This document shows positions 24,449-37,990 of a stretch of DNA of 64,000 bases, in pieces. This DNA is from Stomorhina lunata (Eukaryota; Arthropoda; Insecta; Diptera; Rhiniidae), in NCBI GenBank assembly GCA_933228675.1, contig OW121744.1, positions 98,691,526 to 98,755,525 on the forward strand. Reading direction: 5' to 3'. Within the stretch, counting starts at the first letter, position 1. Every line of letters begins with the position of its first letter. Made by a program: the position numbers and the translations under genes. The notes below the pieces were generated by a model, which saw nothing but the letters and a program-made list of their open reading frames with translations, had not been told where the DNA came from and made no database searches.

Positions 24449-24722
24449 TATTCGGTTTTTATATTATAAGCAACATGTTGCTTAATAAAAACAAAGTCTG
24501 ATTTATATTCTATTAGTACTGATTTCTTTAAAACTAAAAATATATAAAATTTTTGCAACATGTTACTAAGCACTCTTTATATATCTATAACAGCAATGCT
24601 ATTTTTATTCTGAGCAACATGTTTCTCAACATCAACAAAATCAGATTTATAGTCTATCAACTAAACAAGATGAGGTTCAAGCTACTGATTTGAAACTGAA
24701 CCACTGAATAAAAAAATAAAAT

Positions 24723-24854
24723 ACCATATAAAATGCTTTAGAAAGTTTGTATAGCTTTAGCAACATGTTGCTAAAAATAAGATAATAAAGTTTCAGATTA
24801 TCTTATTTTTAGCAACATGTTGCTATACAAACTTTCTAAAGCATTTTATATGGT
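24723..24854. repeat. Foldback around a GCAACATGTTGC pair
   Basis: 24723-24786 and 24797-24854 are inverted copies with a 10-base loop. Each arm includes one GCAACATGTTGC and the phrase AAATGCTTTAGAAAGTTTGT. The left arm has six extra bases (CTTTAG), otherwise pairing is essentially complete. Confidence 0.9.
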
Positions 24855-26781
24855 CTTTTATTCTCTGCAACATATTTCACAACATAACTAAATTCTGATT
24901 TATAGTCCATCAACTGGACAAGATCAAGATTAGACCACAAAAAGCGAATTCTGCCAGATAATTAATTAATACTTTACAAATTTCATTGATGTAATATAGT
25001 TTTACATTGGTAGCAACATGTTGCTAAACATTTATGTAATCTGTTTACAATAATACGAGTAGTAAGTGATCTTAGCTGAGAATATGATTAAACCTTTATC
25101 AACATTTTCGCTCTTATTTGATTCTATATGTTGCTTAGCTACATACAATGACTTTACAATAAAAATCATATGTATAGATTATTTTAAGCAACATGTTGCT
25201 ACACGAAAGTGGGATTTGACTAGACTTTGACTACTTTGACTATGACTTTCTTATAAATATCATGTGTATAGAAACATGTTGCTAAAGCAATAAAGTCTTT
25301 CTAATGAGGATATTTTTAGTCCATGACATGATTTATACAGTTTAAGCAAGGATAGGTCTACACAAGAAAACATTTTTAATAATATCGTAATTTTTTTAGA
25401 TTTTTAGCAACATGTTGCTCAACAAAAGTCATTTTTATACTACATTAGCTATATAAGATGAAGATGACTAGATTAACAGTAACCAGGCCATTCATTATTT
25501 GAAAATTATTAAAACTGTATAAAATTATTGCTCTAATTTCATTCTATATGTCTTTCTAATGAAAATCATATGTTTAGAAACATGTTGCTAAAGCAATAAA
25601 GTCTTTCTAATGAGGATATTTTAAGACCAAGACATGATTTATACAATTTTAGAAAGGATTTGTCTATATAATAAAACATTTTCAATACCATCGTAACTTT
25701 TTTTTTTGGGGGGAATTTTAGCAACATGTTGCTTAAGCAATAAAGTATTTCTAAGGAGGATATTTTTAGCAAAAGACATGATTTATACAATATTAGCAAG
25801 GATTAGTCTACACAATAAAACATTATTAATACCATCGTAATTTTTTTAGATTTTTAGCAACATGTTGCTCAACAAAAGTCTGTTTTAGAGTCAGTTCCAA
25901 ATGAATACAAAGTCTTTTCAAGGCAAACACTTTTAAACTAAGACTAATTCAGACTTCATTAACATTATATCAAGACTTGATTAAAGTTATACCAAAAACA
26001 TTTTTAGCAACATGTTGCTAAAGCACTAAGGTTTTTCTAAAACACAAATTTTAAGTTCAAGATTTGATAATAACCAGATAAATACTTCTTTGATGTTACA
26101 AAAAGACTATCAAATTGTGATCGCTAACTAAAATATGGTTCAATATATTTAGCAACATGCTCCTGAATAAATATAAGTTGTTTCAAAGAAAAGCTTTCTT
26201 TAACTTGACTTCACCAAATCGACACTATTTCAATATTTGATAAATATTATATCAATAACATCACGTTAATAAATTATATAAGATTTGCAACATGTTGCTT
26301 AATTACTTATGAGTTTTTCTGAGAAAATATTTTAAAAGGAGAATCTTAAAAGCTGGAATAATACTACTTCAAGACCTGATAAAGACTCATTTGAGCTACG
26401 ATTATTGCTGTTTTTAAAGATTTTAGTTTGTGCAACATGTTGCTGAGCGAAGAAAGACTTTTGCTAGTAACATTATTAATTTAGGAAATAATAGATGTTC
26501 ACTAATATTAAACCACCCCAATATAAGACAACAATACGGGAAGATTTTATGCTGTGCAACATGTATCTCAACAATAAATTATGAATTAACTAATATTTTA
26601 TAAAGACTAAACTAATGTTTCCCTAAGATTAAAATAAGTTTTTTAACTTATTTTAAATGTTTTCCAACATGTTGCTGAGATAACAGTGTTTAAAGGCTTG
26701 AATAAGATCATTCCTATACCACATACACAGCTTAGCAAAGTTAAGACATAAACGGACTCAGTCAAGCTTTAAATTATGTTT

Positions 26782-27395
26782 AGCAACATGTTGCTAACTA
26801 AATTAAATTTTTATTCAAAAAAAATATTACCAGAGTTCAATGAGAATGAAAATAGACTGTTTCTTCTCAAATGCTAGACTAAAATTCTATATAACTTTAA
26901 ATATTAAGCAACATGTTGTATACAGAGATTTATGTTTAGCAACATGCTGCTAAGTAAATGAAATTAAAAAATAAATATATTATCACAGCTCAATAAGAAT
27001 GAAAATAGACTGCTTCTTCTGAAATGCTAGACAAAAATTCTATATAACTTTAAATGTTCAGCAACATGTTGCATACTGAGATTTATGTTTAGCAACATGT
27101 TGCTAAGTAAATGAAATTTTTTTAAGAAAAATATATTATCACAGCTCAATAAGAATGAAAATAGACTGTTTCTTCTTAAGTGCTAGACAAAAATTCTATA
27201 TAACTTTAAATGTTCAGCAACATGTTGCATATTGAGATTTATGTTTAGCAACATGTTGCTAAGTAAATGAAATTTTTTTAAGAAAAATATATTATCACAG
27301 CTCAATAAGAATGAAAATAGACTGTTTCTTCTTAAGTGCTAGACAAAAATTCTATATAACTTTAAATGTTCAGCAACATGTTGCATACTGTGATT
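26782..27395. repeat. ~155-bp tandem units, four copies
   Basis: AGCAACATGYTGCT marks unit starts at 26782, 26938, 27091 and 27247 (steps of 156, 153 and 156). Each unit also holds ACAGCTCAATAAGAATGAAA or a close variant and a second palindrome (GCAACATGTTGCAT) near its end. The last two units are almost identical. Confidence 0.9.
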
Positions 27396-28579
27396 CGATT
27401 TAAAATAAAGAAATACCATAATATTTGTAAAGTAGATAATATTTTGTCATAAAAAATATTACCATTTTTTAAACAGATAAGACAAATACTTCATTTAGAC
27501 AAGAATAGGATTTAAATAAAAAGCTTTTCAGTATTATTAAGATATTTTATAGAAAAATAATTAAAATGTTGCTAAGTGGAATAAGATGTTTTGTTAAGGA
27601 CATAATTTTACTCTAAGAATCGATATTAACAAAATATATACAACGTCAATTTGCTTGGACAACAAGGTTCAATAATTGAGCAAAAATGTTTATGTATATG
27701 TTTAGCAACATGTTGCTAAATAAACAAAAAGTTTTGTCCAAAACGTTAACCTTAAACCAGGTTCAGCAGAGCAAAGTTTTTGTAAAAGTAGGCTTAAAAT
27801 ATAGGTTTAAATAAACAGCAACATATGTAAAAATATAGTTTTTAATAATCAGCAACATGTTGCCAAGGGAATAAAGCTTTTTAATATGAAGCAGTTTTAG
27901 ACAGAGATTCGATTTAGATTAAAGTGACATCACATCAAGAGGGGAAGGCTTAGTGATTTGTAAGACAGATCATTTTGTGATTTTGGAGAATGTTGCGAAG
28001 CTAAGTATATTTATTCTATATTAATATTGACATGTTGCTACACATTGTATGTTTATTCATTATGAACAAAAAATTGCCAACATGTTGCTTTTCAAATGTT
28101 AAGCTTAAAGAAACATATTTACATTTTTTAGAATAATGTAACAATTGTCTCTAAGTGAAGGAAACTAAATGTTTTTAGTCATTAGATTAGAGATTGTAAT
28201 GATTTATTGATGATACACAAATTTTTTAATTCTTAAGCTAAAATTTTTAATCTTTGATTGTATAAAATATAAAGACTTGAAATTAATCTGACATATGAAA
28301 TATGTTTATACTGTTTATCAAAATGTTGCTGAACATTAAATAGTAAATAATAAGATTGGTTCTGAGTAAAAGAAATGAAGTCTATAAAATTTGTGCTACT
28401 GATAATATATTGCAAAATTTTTGCGAAATTATTGCCTAATTTTTTCATTTTAAGCTAAGCTATACATTTAAATCAAAAATGAAAAATTCAAAATGAAATA
28501 TAGCTTGTATCAACATGTTGCTAAACATAACATGTCTCAAATACATTCTGAATCATGTTGCAAATTAAAAAACTATCGT

Positions 28580-29650
28580 CTTAAATTCTAAGCTTTATTT
28601 TTCCTCTGTTGCATGAAATCAAATCTAAATTAAAAGCAGAAAAACATCCATAAAAACCATAATTCTATAATATTAAATGTGAAATCCAGTTTATTTATCT
28701 TTTGAATGTGTAAATTTTCAATATCTTTGCCAACACTATAATTAAGACAAATCCAGTTTAGAACACAAGATAACAAATGCAATTGAAAGGCCAAAAGAAA
28801 ATTTAAACAACAAAATCTTTAATATTAACACGAAAAATAATTTCTTACCACATCATTAAAAGCTGGCAACATTTTTTATTTCTGCAACTTTTGCTGCTTC
28901 TTAAAACTAGCAGGAGTCTGGAGAAAAGAGTCGAAGAAGGAGGTCGCTGAATCAATTAAAAAATACTTTATGATTATTATGTACTAGCAAAGGAACTTGA
29001 AGCGATAATTTAGACAAAAAAAACTGGTGAGAAAATTAAAAGGAACTGATGAGGATATTACAGCAACTGAAAAGGTGGTCTTTTGCTTCAAACATTTAAT
29101 CATCATTCAAATTATTTTGGCTTTCCTTTAACCATAAAAATTCAATAGCTTGCCCTAAAACCGGTACATACTAATTTCCTTTTAGAGGCCTTTGTCATAA
29201 TTTCTCAATAAAACAATCATCAGACCTTTTTTGCAAGTTCTGTACAAAATTTTTTCAGTTATTTTAGCTATCAGCTCCTCCTTAAAAAAAAATATTTTGT
29301 CTTTTCGTTGCAAATGTGCAAATTATTATTACCCCGTTTTTTTTTTTTAAGCCATAATTGTTGGCCTCGTGCCATTTTTGCAAATTTTCACAATAAAAAT
29401 TAAATTGAAATGATTTTAAACTGAAATTAACATAAATTTTTATTACCTAAATGAACTGGTAGAGCCAGTGTTCTGTTGAGGCCAGTACTTAGTTTTGAGA
29501 AAAAGGAGTTCACGTTAATGTTTGGAACTGCAAAAGGAGACATGTAAACGTGTTTGCAAAATATCTTTGAATTTGTCTTGATTAAGCAGTTGTGGAGATC
29601 AAAAAATGTTTAAAGAAAGAAATTCCTTTTCATTATTATGTTGCGGAAGA
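28580..29650. other. Palindrome-free interval within block 1
   Basis: About 1 kb without an intact GCAACATGTTGC and with somewhat higher complexity, for example at 28890-28960 (AGCAGGAGTCTGGAGAAAAG). A single exon or regulatory region could hide here, but no frame or splice pair was convincing. Confidence 0.4.
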
Positions 29651-29956
29651 TTTTGCTTCATTATATATAAAATGTTTAGCAACATGTTGATAATTAAAAG
29701 CAATACTTAAATACCCTTTGGAAAAACGTTTAATAGTATAAAAAAAAATTTCTGAAATTAAAGAATTTTACACAATATATTTAACTTTTGCAACATGTTG
29801 CTAACGGATTATTTTTCAATTAAAAGTTTCTAGAATCAATGATCAAAAAAAAAAAAATAAAAAACTATTTTATGTTTTGATTCATGGTGATAGTTCGATT
29901 AAAAGGAAACTTCGCAACATGATCTTGGCAATATTATTTTGTGTCTAAATCTACTG

Positions 29957-30121
29957 ATGGAGTTAAAATAGAAAAATACAAAAAATGTTGCTGGCAGTTT
30001 TTTCTTTTGCAACATATTTCCAGCAGCATTAGTAATTGAATACAACTAATGCTGCTGGAAATATGTTGCAAAAGAAAAAACTGCCAGCAACATTTTTTGT
30101 ATTCTTCTGTTTTAACTCCAT
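29957..30121. repeat. 77-bp-arm foldback
   Basis: 29957-30033 and 30045-30121 are reverse complements with an 11-base loop and only about two differences. The arms include ATGTTGCTGGCAGTTTTTTC and GCAACATATTTCCAGCAGCA. The high identity suggests a recent inverted duplication. Confidence 0.9.
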
Positions 30122-31149
30122 GTAATTATAATGTAATTATAAAGAACTATTCTAAGCTTCCCAATTATATTAATAGTTCGATAAGAAACAAACGTGGCAA
30201 CATGTTGCTAAAAATATTGTACTCAATTCCAAAGAATGCTCATGAGAATAATATTTTATTCTTATAATGAGTCTTAAATCAATTAATCTATTAAATTTAA
30301 ATAATTCACAATCACAATATGTTGCCAGCAACATTAGCGAACTCTTGTTAAATTGTATTAAGAACAATCTGTTGAATGATGGAAGTTTTATAAGAAATAA
30401 AACTTCTCAACATGTTGTTAGCAACATTATTTTGAATCTAAATCTACTTAAATAAAATAAGTTGAAAAAACAAGAATATATAAATACATATGTTGCTGGC
30501 AAGAGTTAAATTTTTCCTTTTGCAACATGTTCCTAGCAGCATTAGTTTGCTTTAATTGCTTCATATAATTATAATGAAAAAAAAAAAAACTATTATAAGT
30601 ATCCCAATTGTATTGGTAGTTTAATATGAAATAAACTTGGCAACATGTTGCTAAAAACACTGTTCTAAATTTCAAATAAACTGAAATTAAAAAACCAAAA
30701 AAGATATTTTGTTCTTATAATGAATTTCAATCTATTAAATTTATATTATCACATGTTGCCGGCAACATTAGCAAACTATTGTTAAATTGCATTCAAAGTA
30801 AACTGTCGTGTTAAATTGTTTTACTATATTGAAACCGAAATAATAAAATATTGTTTAATTGTTTAAAAATCAAACTTGGAAATTTTTTGACTGAAATCTT
30901 GCTAGTGAAAAGTTTTATTTGCAACATGTTGCGAGCACAATTGTTGGAGTTAAAATTTTTTTAAAATAAAAAAATTTTATAAATTTTTGTCTCTGGGCAT
31001 TAAATAGCATGTTTATTAGAATTTAGTCTCTGCAACATGTTGCTAGAAGCAAAATTTTTAAAATTAAAATTTTTAATTAAAGTGCTTAGAATAATTTATG
31101 TCACACTACAAAATTCTTAAAAAAAAACTTGGAATAAGTTTATTTTAAG

Positions 31150-33130
31150 AAAACTATGCTTAGCAACATGTTGCCAACATTTTATTGTCTCTTTTTACGC
31201 ACAAAGTTATAAAACTATGTAATATTATGGAATCTAAGTAATCAAAAATTTGCTATGAAACATTTTAGTTTTTTGCAACATCTAGTTTTTTTTACAAAAT
31301 TTGCTATGCAACATGTTGCTAACATCTTATTGTCTCATTTATAGTTATAAGTAATATAATATTACGGAAATCAAAGTTATAAATAATTGCTATGAAACAG
31401 TTCTTTTCAATATCTTAGTCTTTATCAAAATTTGCTCCGCAACATGTTGCTAAAATTCAATTATCACTTTTTCGCTTATTATTGTAAGTTATACAATATC
31501 ACGAAAGTCTAAATAACCTACAATGGCTATGAAATATTTTAGTTTTTTGCTTCGCAACATGTTGCTAACATTTAATTGTTTTTAGGCCCATTATTATGTG
31601 TTATATAATAACACGAAAACCTAAACAATTGAAAGTTGCTATGAAACACTTCAGTTGTGCGCAACATCTCAGTTTGTTTATATAATTTGCTTTGCAACAT
31701 ATTGCTAACGTTTTATTGTCTCTTTTTATGCTTATCATTATAAGTTATACAATATCAGCGAAAACTAAATTATCGAAAATTGTAAAATGGTTCATTTTAT
31801 TAGCAACATTTTGGTTTTTTTTACAAAATTTGCTTCCCAACTTGTTGCAACATTTTTATGTCTCTTTTTATGCATATTATTATAAATTGTACAACATCAC
31901 GGAAATCTAAATAATCAAAAATTGCTATGAAAAAATTTAGCTCTTTGCAATATCAGAGGTTGTTTAGAAAATTTTTTGCGCAACATGTTGCAAACATTCT
32001 ATTGTCTCTTTTTCTGCTTATTATAAGTTTTACAATATCAACGAAAACTAAATTATCGAAAATTGTAATTAAACAATTTATTTTATTAGCAACATTTTAG
32101 TTTTTTTACAAAATTTGCTTCGCAACATGTTGCAATAGTTTGAATGTATCTCTTTATGCATATTATTATAAATTGAACAATATAACGGATATTTAAATAA
32201 TCAAAAATTTGCTATGAAACATTGTAGTTGCTTGCAATGTCATAGGTTGTTTAGAAAATTTGCCTCGCAACATGTTGCAAACATTCTATTGTCTCTTTTT
32301 TGCTCATTATTATAAGTTACACAATATCACGGAAATTAAAATAATTAAAAGTTGTTATGAAACATTTCATTTTAGTTGCAACATTTTCGTATGTTTACAT
32401 AATTTGCTTCGCAATATGTTGCCAACGTTTTATTGTCTCTTATTTTGCTTATTATAAGTTATACAATATCATAAAAATCTAAACAGTAAAAAAATGTAAT
32501 GAAACATTTCAGTTCTTTACAACATCATAATTTCTGAAGAAAATTTTCTCCGCAACATGTTGCAAACAATCTATTGTCCCTGTCCTGGCACTTTATTATA
32601 AGTTACGCAATATCACGGAAATCAAAATAATTTAAAATTGTTATGAAACATTTCATTTTAGTTGCAACATTTTCGGTTGTTTACAAAATTTGCTTAGCAA
32701 CTTGTTGCAAACGTTTAATTATCTCTTTTTATGTGCATTATAATTAGTTATACATATTACGGAAATTTAAATAATCAAAAAATGCTACGAAACATTTTAG
32801 TTCTTTGCAATGTCATAGGTTGTTTAGAAAATTTGCTTCGCAACATGTTGCAAACATTTTATTATTTTTTTTTTGCGCATTATTATAAGTTATACAATAT
32901 CACTAAAACCTAAAGAATCAAAAATTGTTATGAAAGATTTAATTTTAGTTGCAACATCTTAGTTTATTTACAAAATTTGCTTCGCAACATGTTGCAAACA
33001 TTTAATTGTCTCTTTTTATGTACATTATAATAAGTTACACAATATTACGGATGTTTAAATAATCAAAAATTGCTATGAAACATTTTAGTTCTTTGCAACA
33101 TTTAAGTTTCTTTAAAAAATGTTGCTAGAA
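31150..33130. repeat. ~115-160-bp tandem units with GCAACATGTTGC, about 14 copies
   Basis: Units run TTTGCTTCGCAACATGTTGC, then a stretch with ATTGTCTCTTTTT, ATTATAAGTTATACAATATC and ATTGCTATGAAACATTT, then a lone half-site GCAACAT. Palindrome positions near 31158, 31312, 31439, 31554, 31693, 31979, 32121, 32267, 32552, 32839 and 32982 give a typical step of about 140-145 bases. The palindrome is often better conserved than the spacer. Short frames here are repeat artefacts. Confidence 0.85.
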
Positions 33131-33639
33131 ATATTATTTGATCTTATAAATTATTTAACAATTAGATTTGATAAATATCATATTAGTTTATTCAAAATTA
33201 AATAAATCTTTAAATTTTTCACATATATTGATACTAACATTGCAACATGTTGCTACAAAATTTTATTCATTTATAAATACTCACTCAATTCATTACTTTC
33301 TATAACTTGAATTTTAATATAATAACAATATTGGGATTGTATCAAAATTTATTTCGCAACATGCTGCTATTATTTCGCAGAAAAGCAATTTTATTTCTCA
33401 ACATGTTGCTGGCAACATTTTTTTCTTTTTTTCTAAAACCTGTTTAAGTAACCTAATATCACAACAATTTTTATAATTAAAAGCAAACTCAAGACATTTT
33501 AGTTCATTGCAACATGTTGTCAGAAATAATATCTTATAGATCTTATCATTTGAAAAAAAATTATATTCATTAATTCTTTCAATTAAGCTCCATTTTTCGA
33601 AACATGCTACCAGCGTTATTTATTTAATTAATTGAAATT

Positions 33640-34540
33640 TTCTAACGATTATTTTGTGTGTGCTTATATACATATGTAGATTCGAATGTTTAAACATTTC
33701 AAATATAAAAATTTTATCAAATAATATTCTTGATTAGCAGCAACTATAGAAAAGAAAGAAACAAAAAAAAGAATTTCCATATAAACTAAACACGCAAATA
33801 TGTAATTTCTTTTTGGCAACAAAATTCTACAAACATTTTCTAAGGCAGTAGTTAGTTAAATGTTTATATACGTACAAAACAGCCAAGTCCAATTAAATTA
33901 CTTTTTGAATAACAAAACTAAAATTAAAGAATTTCTCAAAAATACAGCAAATGGGTGGAGAAGGAAGCTGTAAGTAACACAAACGCATCAACACTCCTAT
34001 CGAGAGAGCTACATACATATAAGGAAAATCAACTGAATTGTAGGTAAAGTAACATCATCGTCGTTGTCGTAACATTCATTTGAAGAAAATTGTAAACGCC
34101 AAAAGCGTCACATAAGAGTTTTGTGAACACAAAAAAATTAACAAAACGACCGCACACTTTAGTCGTTTGCAAGAAATACTTCCTTCTCTTTTCCGCTAAT
34201 GTTGCAGCAACATTTTATACGAATATTTCCTTGTGCTTAAATAAATGTGTACTATATTATATATTTGATTCTAAATGTATTTTGTTGTATTTCTTGTCGT
34301 TGTTGTTGTTGTTGGTATGTATTTAGTATTGGATATCTGTATCTCAATATCCTTTTAGATTTTGCTACAATTTTACCAGCATATATTTGCCAACAAATAC
34401 TAGCGCATAAGTATGGCAAATGTTTACTACACTTTGGCCTCGCTGCAACATGTTTTTAATTAGAGGCAATAATTTTATTTCTGAGATTTATTTGAATCTC
34501 AATCTCATTTTTTGTATAAAAGTTTAAAATATAAAAAAAT
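33640..34540. other. Unique island within block 1
   Basis: The palindrome spacing is interrupted by about 0.9 kb of more complex sequence with GTCGTTGTCG phrases near 34058-34075 and GTTGTTGTTG near 34299. Small frames (67 and 70 codons) overlap on the plus strand but lack support. Candidate regulatory or exonic island. Confidence 0.4.
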
Positions 34541-35278
34541 ATTTTTGGAATGTTGCTAGCAACATTATTAATAAATTTTATATAATAAAGATTTAAAATA
34601 AGTTTTTATTATGACCTAACAATAAGAAAATAAATTTCTTTCAAAATTCTTTGGAAACATGTTGCTAGACACACGAATTCTCAATTTTCATCCAGGTAAA
34701 ACCATTTATAAACTCTTTAGTACGTGTAATTAAAATGTCACACTGGGAATAACTGTAATATTAAAAATTTTTCGCTACTGATAAAATTTGAAAAGAAATT
34801 ATACCATTTTATATGTCAACATGATGCTAGCAACATTTGTATTATATTTCTAATAAAAGGAATTCATTAAATTTCTTAAGTTTTATACATTAACATGTAT
34901 CTCTAAATGATTTATTTGAATAATACTCCTTCGGTATATACAAATTTAAATAAAAACTATAAAATAAGAATTTCCAAATGTTGCCAGCAACATTAAAATC
35001 TTAATATAATTCAAATTTAAAATGTATATTAACTATATTCCAACCAAATAAAGTAATTTTTTTTGGAATTGTTTCCTTTGCAACATAGCTTTTTTACCAG
35101 TTCAATAATAAACTAATATAAAATTTCTCAGAAAATGTTGCTAGCAATATTAAAAATTCACTTGTACAATTTTAATTAAAATCTCATATTGATTCAGCCC
35201 AACTAAATTGTATAGAAGCAAAAATTAAACAATTTTCTCATATGATACAAAATTTAAAATATTTTCAATTAGTTTTTT

Positions 35279-35655
35279 TAGCAACATGTTGCTAGCCACA
35301 TTTCAATTAATAATGAAAGGTGTTTATATAAATGAATTTTAAAATGTCTTTATATATTAGAATTTATTTTATATATTCCGGTAATTAGTTCTTTTATCAA
35401 CATGTTGCTAGCAAAATTTCAAATAATAATGATAGGTGTTTTGATAAATTAATTTTTAAATGTCTTTATATATTAGAATTTATTTCATATATTCCAATAG
35501 TTAGTTCTTTTATCAACATGTTCCTAGCAACACTTTAATTAATAATGAAAGGTTTTTATATAAATAAAACTTTAAAATGTCCTTATATATTAGAATTTAT
35601 TTCATATATTTCGATAATTTTTATTTAATTTGTACTTCGCAACATGTTGCTAGAA
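35279..35655. repeat. ~118-bp tandem units, three to four copies
   Basis: CAACATGTTGCTAGC-type sites at about 35281, 35399, 35516 and 35640 begin units that share TAATAATGAAAGGTGTTT and TATTAGAATTTATTTCATAT or near variants. The steps are near 118-124 bases. Confidence 0.85.
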
Positions 35656-35785
35656 AACCTTTTCCACTTTTGGCTTTGAAATAAAGTCATTTGTTAACTC
35701 TTTTACAAACGTATGTCTTACCGCAACATGTTGCTAGTTTATCTTCTGTATAAAATTTTCAATTTCAAAATGTTGCCAGCAACAT

Positions 35786-36391
35786 TTAAAGTGAGATTAT
35801 GTTTTCCATTTCTATCACAAGATTTTTATTAAAAATATAAGAAGAAATAAAACCAAAAGATATGGGTTCAAAACCTCACATGATAATGACCGTATAAAGA
35901 GGCTTAGCTGTAATTGTTTTAAAATAAATAACGTATGTTCCTTGGTGTCATTTGCAGTATTTCTGGGTTTCTTACTCGTTTCTTATTGAAGACGTTGATG
36001 GTGATATTATTGCTGTTGAAGTCGTGGTTGTTGGTGTTGTTGTTGTTGCAACAGATACTGATGTTTTGTTGCTGCTACAGCACATAAATAGTATACGAAT
36101 GTGGAGTGTAAGTGTAATTAAAATCCCTTGATTAATATGTAAATTTAATGAGATTACGAATGAATTCAACGAATAAGATTAGGTGGAATTCAAAGCGGGT
36201 CCACAAGCAAACTAACACCAACAGCAACAACAACAACATACAATATAACGACGACACTAAAGCAAATGAGGTTATAAGACTAAGTAGAAGCATATAGTAA
36301 ATATGACCATATGAATGTGCAGATTTTTACCAATCATTTGTGGGATTCATGTAATTAGGAAGCCACCAGAGCAGTTTTTGTATATGAGGGC
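35786..36391. other. Unique island left of 12-bp satellite
   Basis: Contains GTTG/GTTGTT triplet repeats near 36025-36050 and ACAGCAACAACAACAACA near 36220. The 65-codon minus frame here is Thr/Ser-rich from these triplets. No gene called. Confidence 0.45.
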
Positions 36392-37990
36392 ATGATATAG
36401 ACTAAGTCATAGAATAAAACATAGACTAAGACATAGACTAAGACATAGACTAAGACATAGACTAAGACATAGACTAAGACATAGACTAAGACTTAGACTA
36501 AGACATAGACTAAGACATAGACTAAGACATAGACTAAGACATAGACTAAGACATAGACTAAGACATAGACTAAGACATAGACTAAGACATAGACTAAGAC
36601 ATAGACTAAGACATAGACTAAGACATAGACTAAGACATAGACTAAGACATAGACTAAGACATATACTAAGATATAGACTAACACATAGACTATGACATAG
36701 ACTAAGACATAGACTAAGACATAGACTAAGACATAGACAAAGATATAGACTAAGACATAGACTAAGATATAGACTAAGGCATAGACTAAGACATAGACTA
36801 AGACATAGACTAAGACATAGACTAAGACATAGACTAAGACATAGACTAAGACATAGACTAAGACATAGACTAAGACATAGACTAAGACATAGACTAAGAT
36901 ATAGACTAAGACATAGACTAAGACATAGACTATGACATAGACTATGACATAGACTAAGACATAGACTAAGACATAGACCAAGATATAGACTAAGACATAG
37001 ACTAAGATATAGACTAAGGCATAGACTAAGACATAGACTAAGACATAGACTAAGACATAGACTAAGACATAGACTAAGACATAGACTAAGATATAGACTA
37101 AGACATAGACTAAGACATAGACTAAGACATAGACTAAGACATAGACTAAGACATAGACTAAGACATAGACTAAGACATAGACTAAGACATAGACTAAGAC
37201 ATAGACTAAGACATAGACTAAGACATAGACTAAGACATAGACTAAGACATAGACTAAGACATAGACTAAGACATAGACTAAGACATAGACTAAGACATAG
37301 ACTAAGACATAGACTAAGACATAGACTAAGACATAGACTAAGACATAGACTAAGACATAGACTAAGACATAGACTAAGACATAGACTAAGACATAGACTA
37401 AGACATAGACTAAGACATAGACTAAGACATAGACTAAGACATAGACTAAGACATAGACTAAGACATAGACTAAGACATAGACTAAGACATAGACTAAGAC
37501 ATAGACTAAGACATAGACTAAGACATAGACTAAGACATAGACTAAGACATAGACTAAGACATAGACTAAGACATAGACTAAGACATAGACTAAGACATAG
37601 ACTAAGACATAGACTAAGACATAGACTAAGACATAGACTAAGACATAGACTAAGACATAGACTAAGACATAGACTAAGACATAGACTAAGACATAGACTA
37701 AGACATAGACTAAGACATAGACTAAGACATAGACTAAGACATAGACTTAACCATAGACTAAGACATAGACTAAGACATAGACTAAGACATAGACTAAGAC
37801 ATATACTAAGACATAGACTAAGACATAGACTAAGACATAGACTAAGACATAGACTAAGACATAGACTAAGACATAGACTATGACATAGACTAAGACATAG
37901 ACTAAGACATAGACTAAGACGTAGACCAAAACAGACCAAAACATAGACTACGACATAGACTAAAACATAGACATATTCTAAGGCAAAGAT
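36392..37990. repeat. 12-bp satellite (ACTAAGACATAG)n, array 1
   Basis: About 130 units of ACTAAGACATAG. The centre (about 37090-37740) is perfect; the edges are degenerate. A 20-unit higher-order copy is marked by the AGATATAGACTAAG variant pattern at 36741 and 36981, exactly 240 bases apart. Because 12 is a multiple of three and the complement has no stop codon, minus-strand frames of 510, 162 and 65 codons arise automatically; they are not proteins. Confidence 0.97.

Larger units (their letters stand above)
24079..35785. repeat. Dispersed perfect palindrome GCAACATGTTGC, block 1
   Basis: By eye this block holds about 39 exact copies of the 12-bp palindrome GCAACATGTTGC, often as AGCAACATGTTGCT, plus many one-base variants, usually 60-160 bases apart in AT-rich spacers. 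By chance far fewer than one copy is expected in 64 kb. Most spacers are unlike each other; some regions form proper tandem units (26.8-27.4, 31.1-33.1 and 35.3-35.65 kb). The arm also occurs in the opposite arrangement, ATGTTGC-YR-GCAACAT (near 30320, 30735, 34551, 34978 and 35772). No coding sequence is evident. Confidence 0.85.

Noticed and set aside
36407..37944. Minus-strand open frames of 510, 162 and 65 codons (LSLC and VYVL repeats)
   Set aside because: A 12-bp satellite without a stop codon stays open in a frame by arithmetic. No signal, start context or unique sequence supports a protein.
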